DNA of 64,000 bases from Bog-159 sp050008575 (GTDB taxonomy: Bacteria > Acidobacteriota > Terriglobia > Bryobacterales > Bryobacteraceae), in NCBI GenBank assembly GCA_050008575.1, contig JBEKMJ010000018.1, positions 29,863 through 93,862 of the forward strand, written 5' to 3'. A model generated the notes under the pieces. It was not told the origin of the DNA. It was given only the letters and a program-made list of their open reading frames with translations, and made no database searches. How positions within the stretch are numbered: the first letter of the stretch is position 1; the number at the start of each line of letters is the position of its first letter. The position numbers were made by a program, and so were the translations under genes. Below, piece by piece: positions 33,351-43,424 of this stretch.

Positions 33351-36300
33351 ATGCGCAAGATTTCCCGCAGAGATGCCTTGTTCGTCCTGGGAGCGCCCGC
33401 CTGTGCCGCACCGCCGCAAATAGCCGCCCCAGCCGAGGGACGCGGACTGCCGCCAGGCGTGAAGGCGGTCTGGGACCTGGAGAAGGCGTACCGCGAATCG
33501 ACGCCGACGCGCGAACGGCTATGCATCAATGGGTTGTGGCGCTGGCAGCCCGCCGGGAGCGATGCGGAAGCGGCGCCGGACGGCGGTTGGGGATACCTCC
33601 GGGTACCGGAACCCTGGCCCGGCGGAGCCCCCCAGCGGGAGGCCCAGACGGTATTCTTCCCGCCTCGCGATTGGGCCGGAAAGGAGCTGGCCGGCGTGAC
33701 GGCGGCATGGCAGCAGCGGGAAGTGACCGTGCCGCGGGAGTGGAACGGCCGCCGCATCGCATTGAATACGGCCTACCTTAATTCCTACGCGTCCGTATAC
33801 CTGGACGGCAAGCAGGCGGGCGAGATGCGCTACCCCGCGGGGGAGATCGACCTGACGGCGTTGTGCCACCCCGGCCGGAAGCAGACCCTGAGCATGCTGG
33901 TGATGGCGCTGCCGCTGAAGGGCGTAATGCTCTCGTACAGCAACACGGCAACCGCCAAGCTGGTAGAGGGCCGGGTGGCGCGGCGGGGGCTGTGCGGCGA
34001 CGTGTACCTGGAGAGCGCGCCCGCCGGGGCGCGCATCGCCGATGTGAAGGTGGAAACTTCGGTACGCCGCTGGCAAGTCACCTTCGAAGCGGCGCTCGCC
34101 GGATTGGACCCGCGGGGGCAATACATGCTGCGCGCCGTAATCCACGACGGTGCGCACGAGGTGGAGCGCTTTACGAGCCGCCCGTTCGGGGTGGCGGACC
34201 TGACGAACGGCCGCATTGCTATCACGGAGCACTGGCGTCCGGCAAAGCTCTGGGATACGGATGCGCCCAACCAGTACGTCCTGCGCGTATCGCTCGCGGA
34301 CGTGCGCTCCGCGGTGCTCGACGAGGCGCTGCCGGTGAAGTTCGGATTTCGCGAGTTTTGGATCGAGGGGCGGGACTTCTACCTGAACGGCACCAGGATT
34401 TATCTTTCGGCGATCCCGCTCGATAATGCCCAGATCGGCCCGCTATCGGCCAGCTACGATGGCACGCGCGCGACCTTGCAGCGCTTCAAGAGCTTCGGGA
34501 TCAACTTCGTTTACACCCACAACTACGGCTGCGAACCCGGCGCGCACATCAGCTTCGAAGAGGTACTGCGGGCCGCCGACGACGAAGGCATGCTGGTCTC
34601 GTTCTCACAGCCGCATTTCGGCCATTACGATTGGGAGGCGCCGGACGCCGATGCGGGCAACGGCTACGCGCGGCACGCGGAGTTCTATGTCCGGGTGGCG
34701 CAGAATCACGCTGCCGTGGTGTGCTACTCGACCAGCCACAACTCGACCGGATACAGCGAAGACATGAACCCGGACATGATCGACGGGATACAAGACCCGC
34801 GCGATGCGTGGGCGGTGCGGAACGTGTCGCGGGCGCTGCGGGCGGAAGAAATCATCAGGCGTCTGGACCCCAGCCGTTTCGTATACCACCACGCCTCGGG
34901 CAACCTGGGCTCGATGCACGCGATTAACTTCTATGCGAACTGGGCGCCGGCCCAGGAGATGTCCGAGTGGTTCGAGCACTGGGCCGCGATGGGAGTGAAA
35001 CCGGTCTTCACCTGCGAGTACAGTGTGCCCTTCCTCTGGGATTGGGCGATGTACCGCGGGTGGTACAAGGGCAAGCGGGAATTCGGCGACGCGGTGGCGC
35101 CGTGGGAATTTTGCGTAGCCGAATGGAACGCGCAGTTTCTGGGAGACCGCGCGTACGACATCGCCGATGCGGAGAAAGTCAACTTGCGTTGGGAGGCGGA
35201 GCAGTTTCGAAAGGGCCGCGCGTGGAAGCGTTGGGATTATCCGTATAGCCTCAATTCGCAGGTGTTCGACGAGCGCTTCGGCGTGGTGGCGAGGTACCTG
35301 GCGGATAACTTCCGGGCGTTCCGCACGTGGGGCGTGTCGGCAACTTCGCCTTGGGAATACGGCGCGTATTGGAAACCGGAGGCATACGAGAGGGAGCCAG
35401 ATCTTGGGTTGGCGATCGATTGGGACACGCTCCAGCGGCCCGGGCCGCGGCCGGCTTACACGCAGGAGCGGCAAGTGAAGGACAAGCTGGCATTCCGGCG
35501 ATCGGCCGCCGTGGCCACGGCCGCGGGGCAAGCACTGTACCGGAACAACATGCCGCTGTTGGCGTACCTGGCCGGCAAGCCGACGGCGTTCACCGGCAAA
35601 GATCACAACTTCCTGCCGGGAGAAGTGGTGGAAAAGCAAGTGATCGCGATCAACAACTCGCGGCGGCCTGTGAGCGGCGAGTGCGCATGGTCGTGCGGCC
35701 TGCCCGGTGCGCGCGGCAGCGCGAAGATCACCCTGCCCACCGGGAAACAGCAGCGCATTCCGCTGAGGTTCGAACTGCCGGAGGACGCTACGCCGGGACG
35801 TTACGAATTGCGCGCGCGAGTCGATTTCGGCAACGGTGAAACGCAGGAAGATAGCCTGCCCGTCCACGTGCTGGCGCGTCCGGCAGCCGCGCGGGCGGGC
35901 GCCGACATCGCGCTGATGGACCCCCAGGGCGATAGCGCGAAATTACTGGAGGCGATCGGCGTACGATGCGCGCCGGTGAGTGCGGGGGCGGACTTGGCCG
36001 CCTACGACACCCTGATTATCGGCAAAGGCGCGCTCACAGCCGGCGGACCGGGGCCGGACATCGCGCGGGTCCGCGACGGCCTGAAGGTGATCGTATTCGA
36101 GCAGTCGGGCGACGTGTTGGAGAAACGGTTCGGCTTCCGTGTGGCCGAGTATGGCATGCGCTGGGTGTTTCGGCGGGTGCCTGGCCATCCGCTGCTGGCG
36201 GGCATTGGCGATGAGCACCTGCGGGACTGGCGCGGTGCGGCGACCATCCTGCCGCCGCGGCTGAGCTATGAACTCGCCAAGCAATTCAACGGCGCGCCCA

Positions 36301-37253
36301 CGGTGAAATGGTGTGGGATTCCCGTGACGCGGCTGTGGCGCTGCGGGAACCGCGGCAGCGTGGCCTCGGCGCTGATCGAGAAGCCCGCGTGCGGCGATTT
36401 TCTGCCGGTTCTCGACTGCGGCTACAGCCTGCAATACAGCCCGCTGCTGGAGTACCGCGAAGGCAAGGGAATGGTGCTTTTCTGCCAGATGGACGTGAGC
36501 GGGCGGACCGAGACGGACCCGGCGGCGGTCGCGCTGACACATAACATTCTGGAGTATGCGGCAGACTGGAAGGCGGGAGCCAGCCGCCAGGCGGTTTACG
36601 CGGGCGATCCGGCCGGCATGCGCTACCTGCAGGCGGCGGGCGTGGCATCCGAAATCTACCGAGGCGGGGAATTGGCCGCGGGCCTTCTGTTGGTCGCTGG
36701 GCCTAGCGCCGGCCGGGAGCTGAAAGCGAGTGCGGCGGCGGTGGCGGACTGGCTCCGGAATGGCGGCCCGGTGCTGGCGATCGGCTTGGCACAGGAAGAC
36801 GCAGATGCCCTGCTGCCGCTAAAGGTGGAGATGGTGCCAAAGGAGCACATCGCAGCATATTTCGAGCCGTTCGGCGCGGACTCGCCCTTCGCCGGGATAT
36901 CGCCGGCGGAGGTGCATAACCGCGACCCCCGCACGCTGCCGCTGGTGGCCGCGGGCGCCACGGTGGTTGGGAACGGCGTGCTGGCCAGGGCGGATGGCGC
37001 GAACGTCGTATTCTCGCAACTGGCGCCATGGCAATTCGACTACTCCGGCGGGAAGATGAACGTGAAGCGCACGTTTCGGCGCGTGGCATGCCTCACCGCG
37101 CGATTGTTGGCGAACATGGGGGCGGCGGGTGGGACGCCGTTGCTGGCGCGCTTCGCGAACCCCGCCGGCGCCGGCGAGAAACGCTGGCTGGAGGGTCTTT
37201 ACCTGGATGTGCCGGAAGAGTGGGACGACCCGTATCGCCACTTCCGCTGGTAG
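33351..37253 (+). CDS. Very large GH2-like protein, probable degenerate acid/base site
   Basis: 1300 residues. N-terminus KISRRDALFVLGAPACAAPP is a Tat-type signal. A sugar-binding jelly-roll (about 60-230; ERLCINGLWRW, VPEPWPGG, REWNGRRIALNTAYLNSYAS), an immunoglobulin-like part (230-330) and a GH2-type barrel (from FWIEGRDFYLNGTRIYLSAI, about 336) follow, then long C-terminal domains (about 720-1300). The nucleophile-type Glu appears in KPVFTCEYSVPF (E556). The usual NE of the acid/base motif is replaced by SHNSTGY (N464, S465), so hydrolysis by the normal mechanism is doubtful. Substrate unknown. Confidence 0.75.
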   Translation: MRKISRRDALFVLGAPACAAPPQIAAPAEGRGLPPGVKAVWDLEKAYRESTPTRERLCINGLWRWQPAGSDAEAAPDGGWGYLRVPEPWPGGAPQREAQTVFFPPRDWAGKELAGVTAAWQQREVTVPREWNGRRIALNTAYLNSYASVYLDGKQAGEMRYPAGEIDLTALCHPGRKQTLSMLVMALPLKGVMLSYSNTATAKLVEGRVARRGLCGDVYLESAPAGARIADVKVETSVRRWQVTFEAALAGLDPRGQYMLRAVIHDGAHEVERFTSRPFGVADLTNGRIAITEHWRPAKLWDTDAPNQYVLRVSLADVRSAVLDEALPVKFGFREFWIEGRDFYLNGTRIYLSAIPLDNAQIGPLSASYDGTRATLQRFKSFGINFVYTHNYGCEPGAHISFEEVLRAADDEGMLVSFSQPHFGHYDWEAPDADAGNGYARHAEFYVRVAQNHAAVVCYSTSHNSTGYSEDMNPDMIDGIQDPRDAWAVRNVSRALRAEEIIRRLDPSRFVYHHASGNLGSMHAINFYANWAPAQEMSEWFEHWAAMGVKPVFTCEYSVPFLWDWAMYRGWYKGKREFGDAVAPWEFCVAEWNAQFLGDRAYDIADAEKVNLRWEAEQFRKGRAWKRWDYPYSLNSQVFDERFGVVARYLADNFRAFRTWGVSATSPWEYGAYWKPEAYEREPDLGLAIDWDTLQRPGPRPAYTQERQVKDKLAFRRSAAVATAAGQALYRNNMPLLAYLAGKPTAFTGKDHNFLPGEVVEKQVIAINNSRRPVSGECAWSCGLPGARGSAKITLPTGKQQRIPLRFELPEDATPGRYELRARVDFGNGETQEDSLPVHVLARPAAARAGADIALMDPQGDSAKLLEAIGVRCAPVSAGADLAAYDTLIIGKGALTAGGPGPDIARVRDGLKVIVFEQSGDVLEKRFGFRVAEYGMRWVFRRVPGHPLLAGIGDEHLRDWRGAATILPPRLSYELAKQFNGAPTVKWCGIPVTRLWRCGNRGSVASALIEKPACGDFLPVLDCGYSLQYSPLLEYREGKGMVLFCQMDVSGRTETDPAAVALTHNILEYAADWKAGASRQAVYAGDPAGMRYLQAAGVASEIYRGGELAAGLLLVAGPSAGRELKASAAAVADWLRNGGPVLAIGLAQEDADALLPLKVEMVPKEHIAAYFEPFGADSPFAGISPAEVHNRDPRTLPLVAAGATVVGNGVLARADGANVVFSQLAPWQFDYSGGKMNVKRTFRRVACLTARLLANMGAAGGTPLLARFANPAGAGEKRWLEGLYLDVPEEWDDPYRHFRW

Positions 37254-37265
37254 CTGACGCGTGCG

Positions 37266-37666
37266 CTGGAGATTGGCCATTTGGTGGGGCAGGCGTCTAC
37301 ACCTGCGGCGGGTCTCCAGACCCGCCCGAGGGCGAGCTATGCTCGCCACTGGAGATTGGCCTTTTGGTGGGGCAGGCCTCCAGGCCTGCGCGGGTTCTCC
37401 AGAACCCGCTCTTCGGCGAGCGTAGCTCGCCTAACCTCTAACGCCGGCCTGAAAGGCCGACTTGGCGGCGCATGGCGCCGCCCCACGAGGCCTGTCAAAT
37501 GGCCAATCTCCAGAGGCGAGCGTAGCTCGCCTAGCGGGACGTTAGTCCCGCTAGATCATTGACTTGCACGATGGTTCTCTGGAGAGCCTGTGGGGCGGCG
37601 CCATGCGCCGCCGCGGACTTTAGCCCGCCGGGGCGAGCTATGCTCGCCAGGCACGCCGGGGGCGTG
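37266..37666. repeat. Dense cluster of palindromic repeat modules
   Basis: At least eight modules in about 400 bases: two copies of TGGAGATTGGCC(A/T)TTTGGTGG leads, GCGGGTCTCCAGACCCGC, GGCGAGCTATGCTCGCC, GCGGGTTCTCCAGAACCCGC, GGCGAGCGTAGCTCGCC, GGCGGCGCATGGCGCCGCC, TAGCGGGACGTTAGTCCCGC and GGCACGCCGGGGGCGTG. No gene in the cluster. Confidence 0.8.
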
Positions 37667-37769
37667 AGACCGGTGAAGGCGCTGTAACCGATGTCCTCGC
37701 GCCGAATCTTTTCGGAACCATCGGTTCAGCCGTAATTCTGTGATAATGTGAGGAACCGCGCCAGGACTA

Positions 37770-39692
37770 GTGTCTGCGATGACCCCGACCTCCTCACCTG
37801 CCGACGCAGCGCCCGCCCGGCGGGAATCCAGAAGGCTACAAATTCTAGCCACGCAGGTTCGGCTGCTCTACGGCAATTCCAACGTGGGGATTGCGGTCAC
37901 TCTAGTCGCCACGCCAATCTTAGGGCGCCTGCAGTGGAGTGTGGTTGCACACACTGTCATTCTTGGGTGGTGCTTGTACATGTTCTTGGTATCGGTGGCG
38001 CGGTTCACACTGGGACAGCGCTTCTGGCGCACTAAGCCGTCGCAGCCGAAGGCGGCCGCGTGGGGCACTGCGTTCGCCATTGGCGCGGGCTTGGCGGGAG
38101 CCGGTTGGGGAGCCGCGGGTATCCTGCTCTACCCGGAAGCCCATCTCGCGAATCAGGTTTTTCTCTTCTTCATTCAGGGCGGGATGATGCTTGGCGCAGC
38201 CTCTCTGCTGGCGCCCTGGCCCGCGGCTTTCCTGGCGTTCATCCTCCCGACGGGCCTCGCGCCCGTAGTGCGTCTGGTGGTTCAGGGCGATGAGGCCCAC
38301 CTTGCCATGGGATTGCTGGCCATTCTATTCACGCTCGCCACTCTGATCACGACCGCGAGAATCCATCTGACCATCCGCTCATCGCTAAGCCTGCAGTTCG
38401 AAAACCAGGATCTTGTGGAGGACCTGCGGGCTGCCAAGGGACACGCCGAAGCTCTGAACCAGCAACTGGAGGTTCGGGTGCTGGAGCGCACGGCCGAACT
38501 GCACCGTTCCGCGGAGCAACTGCGCGCGGAGATCGCGCAGCGCGAACAGGTAGAAGAGCAGTTGCTGCGGGCGCGCAAACTCGAATCGCTCGGAGTCATG
38601 GCGGGCGGCATCGCGCACGACTTCAACAATTTCCTGACGGTGGTGCAAGGCAATATCGAGATGGCCAAGCTGCGGCTGAGTCCGGACGAACCGGTGCAGG
38701 CGATCCTGGACCAGACTGCCAGCGCCTGCCAGCGGGCGACATTTCTGTCCTCTCAATTGTTGACCTTCGCCAAAGGCGGCGCCCCAGTGCGCCGGTTGGT
38801 TTCCATGGCCGGCCTCGTGATGGATGCCGTCCATCTGGCGCGCGCGGGCGCGCAGACCAGCATTGAAGTGAACATCGCGGAGGATCTCCGGTTTGCCGAG
38901 GTCGACGCGGGCCAGATCGGGCAGGTGCTGCATAACATCCTCCTGAATGCACGGCAAGCGATGCCGGAAGGCGGCATCATCGAGGTCCGCGCGGCAAACA
39001 CGGTCGTCAAGGACGCTCCCGGAGCCGGCACTTGGGTGAGGATTTCGATTCGGGATTACGGGTGCGGAATACCCGCCGATGTCCTGACGCGTATCTTCGA
39101 TCCATACTACACTACGAAACCCGGCGGCAGTGGCCTGGGCCTGGCGACGGCATATGCCATCGTCGCGAAGCACAGCGGTAGTCTTTCCGTAGAGTCGGAA
39201 CCCGGCCGCGGAACGATATTTACTATCGATCTACCGGCGTCGCCAGAGAGGCCGGCGTTTCAGGCTCCCCCGGCCGCCGGTATGCAGTCCGGCACGGAAA
39301 GACTACTGGTGATGGACGACGAAGCGGCCCTGCGGAAGCTATTGGAAGCGGTTCTGAAAAAGCTCGGGTACCAGGTGGAAACGGCCCGGGACGGAGCCGA
39401 AGCGATTGCGCTATGTGAGAACGCGAAGGCTTGCGGCCGCGGTTTCGATGCGGTCCTGCTGGACTTGACCGTAAGAGGTGGAATGGGAGGCGTTGAAGCG
39501 GCGGCCAAACTGAAGGAGTTGGACCCCGCTCTGAAGCTGATCGTATCCAGCGGCTACTCCGACGCACCGGTCATTGCGGATTTTCGGAAGTACGGCTTTG
39601 ACGATGTGATTCCGAAGCCATGGAAGATAGCCGAAGTGAGCCAGGTATTCCGGCGGGTGCTGGTGCCGTCCGACCGCCGGGCCAATTGCTAA
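37770..39692 (+). CDS. Hybrid sensor histidine kinase with C-terminal receiver
   Basis: 640 residues. Start: GTG at 37770, nine bases before an in-frame ATG at 37779, either possible. Residues about 20-210 hold six predicted membrane helices, then a coiled coil (RAAKGHAEALNQQLEVRVLE). The HisKA domain has the phospho-acceptor in GGIAHDFNNFLTVVQGN; the HATPase domain has NILLNARQAMPEGG, GCGIPADVLTRIFDPY and GSGLGLATAY. A receiver domain (about 515-630) contains LVMDDEAALRK and LLDLTVRGGMGG with the phospho-Asp. Signal sensed and output partner are unknown. Confidence 0.88.
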   Translation: MSAMTPTSSPADAAPARRESRRLQILATQVRLLYGNSNVGIAVTLVATPILGRLQWSVVAHTVILGWCLYMFLVSVARFTLGQRFWRTKPSQPKAAAWGTAFAIGAGLAGAGWGAAGILLYPEAHLANQVFLFFIQGGMMLGAASLLAPWPAAFLAFILPTGLAPVVRLVVQGDEAHLAMGLLAILFTLATLITTARIHLTIRSSLSLQFENQDLVEDLRAAKGHAEALNQQLEVRVLERTAELHRSAEQLRAEIAQREQVEEQLLRARKLESLGVMAGGIAHDFNNFLTVVQGNIEMAKLRLSPDEPVQAILDQTASACQRATFLSSQLLTFAKGGAPVRRLVSMAGLVMDAVHLARAGAQTSIEVNIAEDLRFAEVDAGQIGQVLHNILLNARQAMPEGGIIEVRAANTVVKDAPGAGTWVRISIRDYGCGIPADVLTRIFDPYYTTKPGGSGLGLATAYAIVAKHSGSLSVESEPGRGTIFTIDLPASPERPAFQAPPAAGMQSGTERLLVMDDEAALRKLLEAVLKKLGYQVETARDGAEAIALCENAKACGRGFDAVLLDLTVRGGMGGVEAAAKLKELDPALKLIVSSGYSDAPVIADFRKYGFDDVIPKPWKIAEVSQVFRRVLVPSDRRANC

Positions 39693-40002
39693 TTTCTCAC
39701 GAAAAGGCAATCAGCGATCACTCCGCGGGAAGTTAAACTGCCGGAAGATGCGGAACGGATCGCGCGTATCGACACTACCGCGGCGGGCCCAGGAACTGGC
39801 GGCCCACCCCGCGATCGCCCCTCACTGTCGTACCCGAATGTGACGAAGCTTCTGAACCGGCCTATGACACTGTCCTTGAGCGCTTAATTAAAATGCCGCG
39901 AGGTAGAGGAACGCAGAGATCGGCTTAGTGGCGTCGGAAGCTGTCGATCGTTTCATCCGGTCATATCGGCGTTGGCGACTGGTGGCGCCATCCGCCAACC
40001 CT
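39693..40002. other. Gene-free stretch
   Basis: 310 bases between the hybrid kinase gene and the SDR gene. Reading all frames shows no supportable gene and no clear palindromic module; an AT-rich segment TTAATTAAAATG near 39885 is the only notable feature. Confidence 0.5.
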
Positions 40003-40779
40003 TCACACAATCGTCGCGCCGCCATCGACAATAATGGTCTGCCCGGTGATGTAATCCGACGCCGGCGCCGCCAGGAATACCGCGGCTCCCTTCAACTCGC
40101 CGGGCCGGCCCACGCGCGCCATCGGAATGCCGGACTCGATATACGGCTGCGCGGCTTCCAGCACCTTCTCCGTCATGCGCGAAGGGAAGAAGCCCGGCGC
40201 TATGGCGTTCACGCGGATGTTGTGCGGCGCCCACTGGGCGGCCAGTTCGCGCGTGAGGCCCAGCAATCCGGCCTTCGACGACGCGTAGCCGGCGTAGTGA
40301 ATCCCCTTAGGCATGGAGCTTTTCAAGCCGGCGATCGACGCGACATTAACGATGCGCCCGTATTTGCGCTTGATCATCTCGCGTCCGCAGGCTTGCGAGA
40401 AAAGGAACGCGCCGGTGAGATTCACGTCGAGCACCTGCTGCCATTTGTCGAAAGGCATGGACTCGGCTGGCGCGCCCCAGGTGACGCCGGCGTTATTCAC
40501 CAGGATATCGATCTGGCCGAATGTGCGCAGGGTCGCCTGCACGACGGCGTCGATTTCGGCGGGCTTCGAGACATCGCAGATCGCGCCTTCGCAGCGGAAT
40601 CCGCGCTGCTTCATGGCGTCCACCGTGGGGGTGAGCCACTGCTCGCGGCGCGCCAGCAGCATCAGCGATGCGCCCGCTTCGGCGAGCCCTTCGGCAATCT
40701 CCTCGCCGAGGCCGCGCGAGCCTCCGGTTACCAGGGCCACTTGGCCTGAAAGATCGAATAGTTGTTTAAGTGTGGTCAT
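40003..40779 (-). CDS. SDR family oxidoreductase
   Basis: 258 residues of the classical short-chain dehydrogenase fold. TGGSRGLGEE is the cofactor glycine motif, VNNAGVTWG the structural NNAG, and GYASSKAGLL contains the catalytic YxxxK, with the upstream Ser in IAGLKSS. Likely NAD(P)-dependent oxidation or reduction of a hydroxy/ketoacyl substrate. Its start overlaps the acyl-CoA dehydrogenase stop by 4 bases (ATGA), tying it to fatty-acyl metabolism. Confidence 0.9.
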   Translation of the reverse strand: MTTLKQLFDLSGQVALVTGGSRGLGEEIAEGLAEAGASLMLLARREQWLTPTVDAMKQRGFRCEGAICDVSKPAEIDAVVQATLRTFGQIDILVNNAGVTWGAPAESMPFDKWQQVLDVNLTGAFLFSQACGREMIKRKYGRIVNVASIAGLKSSMPKGIHYAGYASSKAGLLGLTRELAAQWAPHNIRVNAIAPGFFPSRMTEKVLEAAQPYIESGIPMARVGRPGELKGAAVFLAAPASDYITGQTIIVDGGATIV

Positions 40780-41903
40780 AGTGTGTCCATTACAAGGTGC
40801 GCGATGCGTTCGCGATGATAAGTGGCGTCGCCGAACATCAGCTCGGACGCCTTGGCCCGCTTGTAATACAGATGAACGTTATTCTCCCAGGTGAAGCCCA
40901 TGCCGCCCTGCACCTGAATGCCGCGGTTGCCCACTTCGCGATACGCATCGCTGGCATAAGCCTTGGCGATGGAGACCGCCGCATCGGCTTCGGGCGCGCG
41001 CTCCTGCAAAGCCCAAGCCGCGTAGTAGGCCGCCGACCGCGAGCTTTCGGTGAGCAGCAGCATGTCGGCGCACAGATGCTGCACCGCCTGGAACTGCCCG
41101 ATAGGCTTGCCGAATTGTTTGCGCGCCTTGGCATACTCGACCGCGATTTCCATGACGCGCTGCATGCCGCCCACCATCTCCGCCGCCAGCGCTACCGTGG
41201 CGACGGCCAGAGCGCGATCGAGGGCATCGCGCGCGGAATCGCCGATGGCCAGGAAATCTTCCTCGGCCACCGGCACGTCTTCAAACACGACTTGGTATAG
41301 CTTGCGCGTTTCGTCGATGGCCGGGAGCGGAGAAACGGTTAAGCCGCGGGCGGTTCGCGGCACGATGAACAGGCCCAGGTCGGCGCCGCGGCGTGCCGCG
41401 CACACCAGGAAATCCGCGGCGGCGGCGTCCGGTACGAACATTTTCCGTCCGTTCAGTGCGAAGCCCTCCGGCGTAGGCTCCGCGGCGAGTTGGACGGCGT
41501 CCGGCTCCCAACTCGCGGAGGACTCGATCAGAGCCAGCGTGGCGCGCGCTTCGCCCATCGAGATGCGCGAAAGGTACTTCTTTTTCTGGGCGGGATTGCC
41601 TCCCGCGTCGATGGCTACGCCGGCCAACAGCACCGTGGAAAGATATGGCCCCGGCAGCAGGGCGCGACCCATTTCTTCGAGCGCCACCGCCATCTCGACG
41701 AGGCCCAGGCCGAGGCCGCCATACTCTTCGTCGAATATGATGCCGGTCCAGCCCTGGTGCGCCATCTTCTGCCAGAGCGCCGGGTCGTAGGCGGCAGCGG
41801 TTTCCATCAGCCGGCGCACCTCGGCGATGGGGCATTCGGCCGAGAAAAACTCGCGCGCCGAATTCTTCAATACTTGTTGGGTTTCAGTGAGTCCGAATTG
41901 CAT
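40776..41903 (-). CDS. Acyl-CoA dehydrogenase (first of pair)
   Basis: 375 residues from the ATG at 41903; the longer frame reaches into the upstream gene. N-terminal helical block (LTETQQVLKNSAREFFSAEC), middle flavin segment (SSASWEPDAVQLAAEPTPEG, NGRKMFVPDAAAADFLV) and C-terminal helices with GKPIGQFQAVQHLCADM and IQVQGGMGFTWENNVHLYYK. FAD enzyme that introduces an alpha-beta double bond in acyl-CoA. It lies between the SDR and a second acyl-CoA dehydrogenase, all on one strand, as in heterodimeric dehydrogenases of steroid or branched-chain degradation. Confidence 0.9.
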   Translation of the reverse strand: MQFGLTETQQVLKNSAREFFSAECPIAEVRRLMETAAAYDPALWQKMAHQGWTGIIFDEEYGGLGLGLVEMAVALEEMGRALLPGPYLSTVLLAGVAIDAGGNPAQKKKYLSRISMGEARATLALIESSASWEPDAVQLAAEPTPEGFALNGRKMFVPDAAAADFLVCAARRGADLGLFIVPRTARGLTVSPLPAIDETRKLYQVVFEDVPVAEEDFLAIGDSARDALDRALAVATVALAAEMVGGMQRVMEIAVEYAKARKQFGKPIGQFQAVQHLCADMLLLTESSRSAAYYAAWALQERAPEADAAVSIAKAYASDAYREVGNRGIQVQGGMGFTWENNVHLYYKRAKASELMFGDATYHRERIAHLVMDTL

Positions 41904-41925
41904 GGGCTTTTCCTCGGCGGGCTCC

Positions 41926-43119
41926 TCAGTAGCTCTTGGGCAATCCCAGTACGAAATGACCCACGATGTTGCGCTGGATCTCCGAAGTGCCGGCTTCGAT
42001 CGTGTTGCCGCGCGCGCGCAACCAGGTGTACGCCCACTGGCCGTCGTCGAAGGCAAATTCGGAGCCGCGCGTTAGTTGGCCGTAGGGTCCGAGCAACTCC
42101 ATGGCGATTTGTTGGAAGCGCTGATTCAGCTCACTCCAGAAGATCTTCTGAATGGATCCCTCCGGGCCGGGCTTGCCGGTTTCCATCACGCGGCTGATGG
42201 CGCGCATCTGGTTGAGCCGCATGATTTCGATTTCGGCGTAGCACTGCGCCAGCTTCTGGCGGATGACGGGGTCTTGGGCGGCGGGTCGTCCGTTGCGCTC
42301 GATGCTGCGCGCCAACTCCACCAGGCGCGCGAACTGGCGTTTGAAGGTGATTTGCAGGCCGGCGCCCAGCAGCGCGCGCTCGTGCATCAGGGTGCCGAGG
42401 GCCACATTCCAGCCGTCGTTGACGCGGCCCACCACATTGGCGACGGGCACGCGCACGTTTTCGAAGAACAACTCGTTGAATTCGGTTTCGCCGGTCATCT
42501 GGCGCAGCGGGCGCACTTCCACGCCGGGCGAGTGCATGTCCACCAACAACACGGTGAGTCCTTTATGTTTTTCGGCGGCGGCGTCGGTGCGGACCACCAA
42601 CTCGCACCAGTCGGAGGCCCAGCCGTAACTGGTCCAGACCTTTTGGCCGGTCACCACGAAGTGGCCGCCATCGAGGGTGGCTTCGGTGCGCAGGGCGGCC
42701 AGGTCGGAGCCGGCGTTGGGCTCGGAGAAGCCCTGGCACCAGATCTCCTCGCCGCTGAGGATTTTGGCGAGATAGCGCTGCTTCTGCGCTTCGCTGCCGA
42801 AGGCGACGATGGTGGGGCCCACCAGTTCGAGACCCAGAATGCCGGGCAAGGGAGGCGCTCCGATGCGAGCCAGTTCTTCGGTGAAGATGGCTTTCTCCAT
42901 GAGGGTCGCCCCGCGCCCGCCGTACGCTTTGGGCCAGGACAGGCCGGCCCAACCGCCTTCATAGACCTGGCGCTGCCAGTCGCGAAGAAAGGCGAAGCGG
43001 GCTTCCATGCTGTCGGTGGCGGATTGGCGCGCCTCCCAATCGCGGGGCGCGTGCGCCTCCAGCCAGGCGCGCAGTTCTTCGCGGAATTGCCGCTCTTGCG
43101 GGGTGGGGTTCAAGTCCAT
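41926..43119 (-). CDS. Acyl-CoA dehydrogenase (second of pair)
   Basis: 397 residues. Blocks: ERQFREELRAWLEAHAPRDW, GWAGLSWPKAYGGRGATLME, the middle strand CQGFSEPNAGSDLAALRTEA with VTGQKVWTSYGWASDW, and C-terminal LTRGSEFAFDDGQWAYTWLR plus a GTSEIQRNIVGHFVLGLPK motif with the usual arginine region. Twenty-two bases upstream of the next dehydrogenase; the two may form a heteromer. Confidence 0.9.
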   Translation of the reverse strand: MDLNPTPQERQFREELRAWLEAHAPRDWEARQSATDSMEARFAFLRDWQRQVYEGGWAGLSWPKAYGGRGATLMEKAIFTEELARIGAPPLPGILGLELVGPTIVAFGSEAQKQRYLAKILSGEEIWCQGFSEPNAGSDLAALRTEATLDGGHFVVTGQKVWTSYGWASDWCELVVRTDAAAEKHKGLTVLLVDMHSPGVEVRPLRQMTGETEFNELFFENVRVPVANVVGRVNDGWNVALGTLMHERALLGAGLQITFKRQFARLVELARSIERNGRPAAQDPVIRQKLAQCYAEIEIMRLNQMRAISRVMETGKPGPEGSIQKIFWSELNQRFQQIAMELLGPYGQLTRGSEFAFDDGQWAYTWLRARGNTIEAGTSEIQRNIVGHFVLGLPKSY

Positions 43120-43182
43120 AGTTCACTCCAGGGTGACGAGGATTGAGTATATAACTTTCCGGACCCGGCGGGCGAGCGGCAC

Positions 43183-43420
43183 TGGAGGGCGGGCAATTCT
43201 GCCCGCAGCCGGCTGTCAGCCGGCTTAGGCGAGCGTAGCTCGCCGCGTCAGGCGAGCGTAACTCGCCGGTGGAGATTGGCCTTTTAGTGCGGCAGGCCCC
43301 CAGGCCTGCGCGGGTTCTCCAGAACCCGCTCTTCGGCGAGCTTCGCTCGCCGGTGTCGGCAGAGTGCCGACACGGCACGCCGGGGGCGTGCGCCACGAGG
43401 GCTCCCAATTGAAATGGCCC
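43183..43420. repeat. Cluster of palindromic repeat modules
   Basis: Modules: GGCGGGCAATTCTGCCCGC-like arms, GGCGAGCGTAGCTCGCC, GCGGGTTCTCCAGAACCCGC, GTCGGCAGAGTGCCGAC and GGCACGCCGGGGGCGTGC. Contains the lead GGAGATTGGCCTTTTAGTG also seen at 37351 and 54105. Confidence 0.8.
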
Positions 43421-43424
43421 CAGC

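Noticed and set aside
34605..35867. 420-codon minus-strand frame within the GH2-like gene
   Set aside because: Arg/Val/Pro-rich shadow with no family features.
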